A stretch of 52,952 nt of DNA from Bdellovibrio sp. (lineage in GTDB: Bacteria; UBA10199; 2-02-FULL-44-16; DYJF01), in the NCBI GenBank assembly GCA_020723205.1, contig DYJF01000007.1:1-52952 (forward strand), in the 5' to 3' direction. The position numbers and the translations under genes are program-made. The notes below the pieces were generated by a model. It saw nothing but the letters and a program-made list of their open reading frames with translations, ran no database searches and was not told the DNA's origin. Below are positions 46,789 through 52,952 of this stretch, piece after piece; the stretch's first letter is position 1; each line of letters starts with the position of its first letter.

Positions 46789-47282
46789 ATCTTTTTCTTC
46801 GCCAGTACGACCGCGCCGACGATCGCTATCAAAAGAAGCACCGATAATATTTCGAACGGCAAAAGGTACGTCGTGACGAGCTGCTTTCCTATCGTCGCGG
46901 GCGACAGGAACGCGTCTCCCGCCATAGGCGCCGCGATGAAGGGCGGCCTCCACGCGGCCAGCCCCAAGACTATCGCCAGATATACCGCCGCAGCCGCGCC
47001 CAATATCTTCGCAAACGTCATCTGCCTCCTCTTTAGGTCCGCTGGATCGGTCCCGATGAGCATGATGACGAAGATGAAAAGGACCATGATGGCGCCCGCA
47101 TAGAGAAGTATCTGCAAAATGGCGATGAAGGCGGCTCCTAATATAGCGAACACTCCCGCCGTCGCCATGAAACATACGACCAGCATCAGCGCGGACGAGA
47201 TGGGGTTCACGCGCGTGACGACCAGGAGCGCCGATATCACGGCGACCGCGGCCAAGCTGTAAAATAAAATGGCTTCAAACAT
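46785..47282 (-). CDS. nuoJ: NADH-quinone oxidoreductase subunit J
   Basis: [50 protein letters not shown]. Confidence 0.94.
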   Translation of the reverse strand: MFEAILFYSLAAVAVISALLVVTRVNPISSALMLVVCFMATAGVFAILGAAFIAILQILLYAGAIMVLFIFVIMLIGTDPADLKRRQMTFAKILGAAAAVYLAIVLGLAAWRPPFIAAPMAGDAFLSPATIGKQLVTTYLLPFEILSVLLLIAIVGAVVLAKKKI

Positions 47283-47289
47283 AATAACC

Positions 47290-47324
47290 AGACCCAAGAC
47301 GCAAGACACGAGACCTTAGACTAA
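47290..47324. repeat. Heptameric tract AGACCCA-AGACGCA-AGACACG-AGACCTT-AGACTAA
   Basis: Five 7-nt units in the nuoH-nuoJ gap. Confidence 0.8.
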
Positions 47325-47329
47325 AAACA

Positions 47330-48604
47330 TCACGGTCTAAAAACCATGACGGCACTTGTCACAACAACATTGGCAACACCGATAGGTATCATCACCTTCC
47401 ATCCCAAGTTCATCAATTGATCGTATCTGAAGCGCGGGAGAGTCCAGCGCACCCAGATGAAAAATGCGCAGAAGAAGAGCGCCTTTGCAAGCAGAGTTCC
47501 GAGCTGGACCGCGAAGACAACGGCGTTTCCTATCCACGCGGGTATGTTGTCCAGATAGCCCCTCGTCAGAAGGCCGGCCCATGCGATGAGAAGGAGCGTC
47601 GCGAAGAGCATCGCCGGCACGCCAAAGAGAAGCGTCTCGTAGTCGCGAAGGTCGCGGTAGCGGCGACGGAACCTGGAGACCAAGAACATGCCGAACATAA
47701 GAAGCGCGATCCCCGCTGCCGGCCAGCCAATAACGATCACGCCGTCCATGTTCGAGCGCATGAGCTCTGCGGCGACGAACGGGAATTGCCAGCCGCCGAA
47801 GAAGAGCGTCGCTATGATGAGCGAACCGACGATGATGTGCGTGTACTCGCCCATGAAGAAGAGCGCGAAACGCATGCTGGAATATTCGGTGTGATATCCC
47901 GCCACGATTTCCGATTCGCCTTCCGGAAGGTCGAACGGGAGCCGGTTAGTCTCCGCGAAGAGGGCCACCATGAAGAGCACGAACGCGACCGGCTGCCTTG
48001 CGACGTTCCAGTCCCAAATAAGCGCGCCCTGCTGGATCACTATGTCCTGAAGCCGAAGCGATCCGGATAACAAAAAGATCGCAACGACCGAGAGCCCCAA
48101 CGCCACCTCGTAGCTCACCATCTGCGCGGCGGCACGGAGTGCGCCGAGCAAAGGATATTTTCCGCTCGCGGCCCAGCCGGCGATGAGCAGGCCGTACACG
48201 CCGATCGAAGACATCGCAAAGACGTAGATGAGCCCCGCGTTCAGGTCCGCGATCTGCAGATTAAACTCATACCCGAAGAGGCGGAGCGGCTCCGCGAACG
48301 GGACCACCCCGACGGTCACGATCGCGATGAAGAACGTTATCATCGGCGCGATGTAAAAGAGGGGTTTGGAAACGGACCCCGCCGCGATCTCCTCTTTGGT
48401 GAAGAGCTTCAGGGCGTCGGCAAAGCTGTGCACGATGCCGCCAAGCCGCATGCCCAAGATAGACGCGCGATTCGGACCGCGCCTGTCCTGAATGTAGGCC
48501 GCGCCTTTGCGCTCCATCCAGATGAGAACGGGCACGACCCCCAAGATCATCGCGAAAATGATCACCACCTTCGCAAGCGCTGTGAGCAGATCCAGTATCA
48601 TCAT
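47330..48604 (-). CDS. nuoH: NADH-quinone oxidoreductase subunit H
   Basis: WMERKGAAYIQDRRGPNRA, FAETNRLPFDLPEGESEIVAGYHTEYSSMRFALFF. Confidence 0.96.
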   Translation of the reverse strand: MMILDLLTALAKVVIIFAMILGVVPVLIWMERKGAAYIQDRRGPNRASILGMRLGGIVHSFADALKLFTKEEIAAGSVSKPLFYIAPMITFFIAIVTVGVVPFAEPLRLFGYEFNLQIADLNAGLIYVFAMSSIGVYGLLIAGWAASGKYPLLGALRAAAQMVSYEVALGLSVVAIFLLSGSLRLQDIVIQQGALIWDWNVARQPVAFVLFMVALFAETNRLPFDLPEGESEIVAGYHTEYSSMRFALFFMGEYTHIIVGSLIIATLFFGGWQFPFVAAELMRSNMDGVIVIGWPAAGIALLMFGMFLVSRFRRRYRDLRDYETLLFGVPAMLFATLLLIAWAGLLTRGYLDNIPAWIGNAVVFAVQLGTLLAKALFFCAFFIWVRWTLPRFRYDQLMNLGWKVMIPIGVANVVVTSAVMVFRP

Positions 48605-48610
48605 ATCCTC

Positions 48611-48687
48611 CCCCTCCTTTGTAAGGAGGGGCGGGGGAGGTAGAAATTTCTCTACCCCACCTTCATCCTCCCCTTACAAAGGGGAGG
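48611..48687. repeat. Three-hairpin composite repeat, copy 2 (inverted relative to copy 1)
   Basis: CCCCTCCTT-tgt-AAGGAGGGG, GGTAGA-aatttc-TCTACC, CCTCCCCTT-aca-AAGGGGAGG. Confidence 0.9.
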
Positions 48688-50093
48688 AAATATTCCATCA
48701 ACTTTGCCGAGATCTCCACTCCCGAAAGTGCCTCGCCTTTCGGATCCATCGCCTTTTCGAACCTCTGCCTCAAGCCGTTCCTGTTCACGAAAGTGCCCGA
48801 CTGCTCCGCGAACGTCGCCTTCGGAAGCACGATATCGGGATAGTGCAGCCGGAAATCGAAGCGGCTGGTTATCAGCACAATGCCCTTGGGGCCCGACGAT
48901 ATGATGCCCATCAGTTCCCTTTCGGGCAGTTCGTCTATGATGAAAAAGAACCCGAACTTTTTAGGGTCGTCCAGCCGCGACGGCGCGATCTCAGCCACGC
49001 CCTTGCGGTTGGGGTTCTTGTCCTTGTCGCGAATGATGTCGTCTGCAAAACCCGTGTCCTCTTCGAGCGCGCTCATAAAGATATTTTGCGTCCCGACCTT
49101 CCCCCTGAAAAATGAAGCGATCGCCCCGTTCTCCTCCTGCGAGGCGCGCGCGGAGAGGATAACAGCGATCTTCTTCGGATCGGCGCTTCCTATCACCTCG
49201 ACGATGTTCGAGACGGCGTCGTCCCACGTGGTCCTTTTGAAATCGCCGCCGTTCTTTATCATGGGGAAGACGATGCGGTCCTCTCCCATGAGCCGCTTAT
49301 ATGAAAGGCGCCCCTCGTCGCACAGCCACTCCCCGTTGACCGCGGGGTTCTCGCGCGGACGGTAGCGATAGACGATGCCGTCGTCGTGATCCATGAAGAT
49401 GTTGCAGCCGGTCGCGCAGTGGTCGCAGACCGAAGGCGTGGACGTCAGAAGCCAGACCCTCTTCTTGAAGCGGAAGTCGCGGCTGGTAAGCGCTCCCACC
49501 GGGCATAGATCTACGGTGCAAAGCGAGTACGGGTTTTTCAGCTCCGCACCCGGATATACCGATATCTCCGAATGATCGCTCCTCTCCTTTATCGTAAGCT
49601 CGTTCGTCTTCGTTATCTCCTGGCAGAAGCGCACGCATCGCGCGCACTCCACGCAGCGTTCGGCGTCGAGCACGACGTTGGGGCCGGCCGCGACCGCCTT
49701 GGGTTTTTTGACCTTCTTTTCCGTCATACGCGAGGGAGCGAGCGAATGGGAGAAATAATAATCCTGCAGCTTGCACTCGCCGGACTGGTCGCACACGGGA
49801 CAATCGATCGGATGATTTATCAGTATGAACTCGAGGACCGATCTGCGTGTCGAGACGGCCATCTCCGAGTTCGTGCGGACGACCATGCCCTCCTTCACCG
49901 TCTCCCTGCAGGAAATAACTGGCTTGGGCTGTCCCTCCACCTCGACTGCGCACATGCGGCAGTTGCCGGCGATCGTAAGCAGCGGATGATAGCAGAAGTG
50001 CGGGATGTCAATCCCTACGAGCTTTGCCGCCTCGAGGATCGTCGTCCCCTCTTTCGCTTCGACAGTTTTTCCGTCTATGGTTATCTTGGGCAT
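48663..50093 (-). CDS. nuoG: NADH-quinone oxidoreductase subunit G (short form)
   Basis: FCYHPLLTIAGNCRMCAVEVEG, CPVCDQSGECKLQDYYF, CVECARCVRFCQEI. Confidence 0.92.
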   Translation of the reverse strand: MPKITIDGKTVEAKEGTTILEAAKLVGIDIPHFCYHPLLTIAGNCRMCAVEVEGQPKPVISCRETVKEGMVVRTNSEMAVSTRRSVLEFILINHPIDCPVCDQSGECKLQDYYFSHSLAPSRMTEKKVKKPKAVAAGPNVVLDAERCVECARCVRFCQEITKTNELTIKERSDHSEISVYPGAELKNPYSLCTVDLCPVGALTSRDFRFKKRVWLLTSTPSVCDHCATGCNIFMDHDDGIVYRYRPRENPAVNGEWLCDEGRLSYKRLMGEDRIVFPMIKNGGDFKRTTWDDAVSNIVEVIGSADPKKIAVILSARASQEENGAIASFFRGKVGTQNIFMSALEEDTGFADDIIRDKDKNPNRKGVAEIAPSRLDDPKKFGFFFIIDELPERELMGIISSGPKGIVLITSRFDFRLHYPDIVLPKATFAEQSGTFVNRNGLRQRFEKAMDPKGEALSGVEISAKLMEYFLPFVRGG

Positions 50094-51319
50094 CTTCCGA
50101 ACCTTATGTGTTCTTCGAACTCGTCCTTAAACTTCGTCACGAACGACTTCACGGGCATTGCCAACGCGTCGGCGAAGACGCAGATCGTTTTGCCCTGCAT
50201 GTTGTCGGCGACGGCTAGCATCAGTTCGAGATCGCCCTCCCTTCCCTCGCCCGCCTCAAGCCGCTCGCATATTTTCTTTATCCAGCCGCAGCCCTCGCGG
50301 CATGGCGTGCACTGCCCGCACGATTCATGGTGATAGAATTTTGCGATATCGGCCAAACAGCGGACCATGCATGCGCTCTCGTCCATCACTATCATCCCGC
50401 CGGAGCCGAGCATTGAGCCCGCCTTTTCGCAGCCCTCGTACGAGAGACATCCGCCCAGCGCCTCGGCGGCGGTCATGACCGGCACGGAGGAACCGCCCGG
50501 CACCACCGCCTTGAGCGCCCTCTCTTCTGGTGTCCCGCCGGCGTGTTCGGCTAAAAATCTCGCGATCGACATTCCCAGCTCTATCTCGTAGACGCCGGGC
50601 CTGTTCACGTGTCCGCAAACGCTTATGAGCTTCGTGCCGCGGCTCTTTTCCGTTCCGATCTTGGCGTACGCCTCCCCGCCTTCTCTGATTATGTACGGCA
50701 GCGAAGCGAGCGTCTCGACGTTGTTGATGATCGTGGGACATCCGAAGAGCCCCGACACGGCGGGGAACGGCGGCCTGATCCTCGGCACACCTCTGTAACC
50801 CTCTATGGAGTTGAGAAGGGCGGTCTCTTCGCCGCAGATATAAGCGCCGGCGCCGCGATGTGCGTGGATAAAAGGCCTCTCGCCAACGATCCTTGCCTCC
50901 TTCGCCTCTTTGAGGGCCGAGAGGAACCGCTCCCACTGCCTGTAATATTCGCCGCGGAAATAGACGTACACAGTATCGGCGCCTATCGCATGTGAGGCGA
51001 TCAATATCCCCTCTATCAGAAGATGCGGGTCCTTTTCGATGATCGCGCGGTCCTTGAACGTGCCCGGTTCGCTCTCGTCCGCATTCACGACGAGATAGAC
51101 GGGCTTGCCCGTCCCCTTCGGCACGAAACCCCACTTCGTTCCCGTGGGGAAACCGGCGCCGCCGCGCCCGCGAAGCCCGGACTTTTTCACCTCTTGGACC
51201 GCGTCCTCGGGCTTCATCGCGAAGAGCTTACCCAAGGAAGAATACGCGCCGTTCGCGCGCGCGACCTTGAGCAGGTGCGAATCGGGAACGCCGAAATTTT
51301 TTGTAAGTATCTTCATCAT
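50081..51319 (-). CDS. nuoF: NADH-quinone oxidoreductase subunit F
   Basis: KSGLRGRGGAGFPTGTKW, GAGAYICGEETALLNSIEGYRGVPRIRPPFPA, ESCGQCTPCREG. Confidence 0.97.
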   Translation of the reverse strand: MMKILTKNFGVPDSHLLKVARANGAYSSLGKLFAMKPEDAVQEVKKSGLRGRGGAGFPTGTKWGFVPKGTGKPVYLVVNADESEPGTFKDRAIIEKDPHLLIEGILIASHAIGADTVYVYFRGEYYRQWERFLSALKEAKEARIVGERPFIHAHRGAGAYICGEETALLNSIEGYRGVPRIRPPFPAVSGLFGCPTIINNVETLASLPYIIREGGEAYAKIGTEKSRGTKLISVCGHVNRPGVYEIELGMSIARFLAEHAGGTPEERALKAVVPGGSSVPVMTAAEALGGCLSYEGCEKAGSMLGSGGMIVMDESACMVRCLADIAKFYHHESCGQCTPCREGCGWIKKICERLEAGEGREGDLELMLAVADNMQGKTICVFADALAMPVKSFVTKFKDEFEEHIRFGRCPR

Positions 51320-51789
51320 TTAAGACCGGCAATTATCCTATCAACCTTCTCTGCATCCAGCTCTTCATGATAATCGTCGTCTATCTGCATCATCGGCGCG
51401 GTGCCGCAGGAGCCCAGACATTCGACGGTCGAAAGATGAAACTTTCCGTCGGACGTCGTGGCACCGGCCTCAACGTTCAGCTTGTTCTTTAGATAGCGAA
51501 GCAGCCAGTCCGCTCCCTTGAGACGGCAGCAGAGATTCGTGCAGACCTGAACGTGATGCCGGCCGGCCGGCTTCCTCTCGAACATCGTGTAGAAAGTGGC
51601 GACTCCCCATACGTCGGCCGGAGAGATATCCAAGAATCCGGCCATAAACTTCACCGCATCGTCGGAGACGTATCCGTCCTTTTCCTGAACCAGCCAGAGC
51701 AGCGGCAGAAGCGCCGCGCGCTTCACAGGATAGCGCTTTAAAATCTCTTCAGCGCGCTCCTTCTGTTCCTTTGTAAAAGAAAATTCCAT
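51316..51789 (-). CDS. nuoE: NADH-quinone oxidoreductase subunit E
   Basis: WGVATFYTMFERKPAGRHHVQVCTNLCCRLKGA, ECLGSCGTAPMMQID. Confidence 0.95.
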   Translation of the reverse strand: MEFSFTKEQKERAEEILKRYPVKRAALLPLLWLVQEKDGYVSDDAVKFMAGFLDISPADVWGVATFYTMFERKPAGRHHVQVCTNLCCRLKGADWLLRYLKNKLNVEAGATTSDGKFHLSTVECLGSCGTAPMMQIDDDYHEELDAEKVDRIIAGLK

Positions 51790-51790
51790 C

Positions 51791-52952
51791 TTACCTGTCT
51801 ATCTCCCCTGCGATGATGTTCAAACTCCCCATGATCGCGATGGCGTCGGCCACCAGGCGCCCCTTGATGAGCTCCGGATAGGCCTGATAGAACGTGTAGC
51901 ATGGCGGCCTCACCTTTATCCTGTAAGGTTTGGGGCCTTTGTCGCTCACGATGTAAAATCCAAGTTCGCCGTTCGCCGCTTCCGTGTACGAATAGACCTC
52001 GCCGGCCGGCGGTCTTATCCCTTCCATCACGAGCTTGAACTGGGCCATCGTGCCTTCGATCGAGCCGTAGACCTCGTGCTTCGGCGGAAGAGCAAGCGAA
52101 CGGTCGGATGTGATGACAGGGCCCGGCTCCATCATTGCCATGATCTGTTCGATTAGATGAGCCGACTGTTTCATCTCTTCGATGCGCACGAAGATGCGGT
52201 CGTATGTGTCGCCTTCGAGACCGACGGGAATGTCCCAGTCGATATCGTCGTAGAAATAATAGGGGTGCGCGCGACGTACGTCGTAGTCGCAGCCGGTGGC
52301 GCGCAGGCACGGCCCCGTGAACCCCCAGTTTATTGCCTCTTTCTGCGATATCGCACCGACCCCGCGCGTCCGATCGATGAGTATCCTGTTCTTCTTCGTC
52401 AACCCTTCGACGTCCCGGATCGCCTTTCTCAATTCCTTCAGGCATTTCGCGATGTGCGTCAGGGTGTTCTCGGGGCAGTCGCGCGCAACCCCGCCGATCC
52501 TCGTGTAGTTGGTCGTCAGACGCGCGCCGCAGAGCGCCTCCACCCAGTCGATGAACATCTCGCGCACGTTGAAAAAGTACCAGTAATTGGTGAGCGCGCC
52601 CATATCCACGAGGTTCGTACCGACACAGACAAGATGGTCCGCTATTCGCGACACCTCGCAGACGAGCATCCTTATCCACTTCGCGCGCTCCGGTATGTCG
52701 GCGCCCAAGAGCTTTTCGACCGCCATGCAATAGCCCACGTTGTTCATGAGGGGTGAGACGTAGTTGAGCCGGTCCGTGTACGGGATCACCTGCGTGTAGG
52801 TGTGATATTCGGATTCCTTCTCGAAGCAGCGGTGCAGATATCCGATCTCCGGAACTGCGCCCACGATCCTCTCGCCGTCGAGCTCCACGAGCACGCGGAA
52901 ACAGCCGTGCATCGCCGGATGCGACGGCCCCAGATTTAGATACATGCGCTCT
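51791..52952 (-). CDS. nuoD: NADH-quinone oxidoreductase subunit D (5' end outside window)
   Basis: (ER)MYLNLGPSHPAMHGCFRVLVELDGE, typical internal NuoD start region; reading frame open to window edge. Confidence 0.95.
   Translation of the reverse strand, partial: ERMYLNLGPSHPAMHGCFRVLVELDGERIVGAVPEIGYLHRCFEKESEYHTYTQVIPYTDRLNYVSPLMNNVGYCMAVEKLLGADIPERAKWIRMLVCEVSRIADHLVCVGTNLVDMGALTNYWYFFNVREMFIDWVEALCGARLTTNYTRIGGVARDCPENTLTHIAKCLKELRKAIRDVEGLTKKNRILIDRTRGVGAISQKEAINWGFTGPCLRATGCDYDVRRAHPYYFYDDIDWDIPVGLEGDTYDRIFVRIEEMKQSAHLIEQIMAMMEPGPVITSDRSLALPPKHEVYGSIEGTMAQFKLVMEGIRPPAGEVYSYTEAANGELGFYIVSDKGPKPYRIKVRPPCYTFYQAYPELIKGRLVADAIAIMGSLNIIAGEIDR

Noticed and set aside
46789-47175. N-terminal extension of nuoK in the ORF track
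   Set aside because: Extension is out-of-frame reading of nuoJ; NuoK is about 101 aa and starts MIITVHHYL at 46788.
1-52952. tRNA/rRNA genes, prophage, transposases or defence systems
   Set aside because: None recognised by eye; a tRNAscan-SE, Rfam and defence-finder run would be needed to exclude weak cases.

Overview
The window reads as a chromosomal segment of a Gram-negative, deltaproteobacteria-like or Bdellovibrionota-like organism; the lineage is inferred from gene content only. Most genes lie on the minus strand. From left to right it contains: a dcw cluster (mraZ, a STAS protein, rsmH, ftsL, ftsI, murE, murF); MBL-fold and CPBP proteins; metG, a PSP1/RicT-like gene, holB, tmk and pepA; a methyltransferase, RidA and a response regulator; a porin-like outer-membrane protein; a divergent radical SAM gene beside a CDP-alcohol phosphatidyltransferase/alkaline-phosphatase-fold fusion and a GbsR-like regulator; an mpl-tamB-BamA/TamA-like operon; two lipoproteins with a TIGR02147-like regulator; CoA-transferase subunits; a serine hydrolase and LD-carboxypeptidase; an amino-acid permease with a PtsN-like protein and response regulator; a DUF512 radical SAM protein; and a complex I operon nuoD-E-F-G-H-J-K-L-M-N with no nuoI at its usual place. 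The most interesting signals are (1) the phosphatidyltransferase/phosphodiesterase fusion and its neighbours; (2) the TIGR02147-like/lipoprotein locus, with two copies of the 17-bp palindrome GTATTCA-N3-TGAATAC, a sigma70-like promoter and a hairpin over the Shine-Dalgarno; (3) several dispersed repeat families, including an inverted pair of three-hairpin elements in the nuo operon, palindromic repeats read in-frame inside nuoN and a radical SAM gene, and heptameric (AGACCTN)n tracts in three operon gaps; and (4) a 20-bp direct repeat flanking the DUF512 gene. No tRNA, rRNA, CRISPR, transposase or prophage was recognised.
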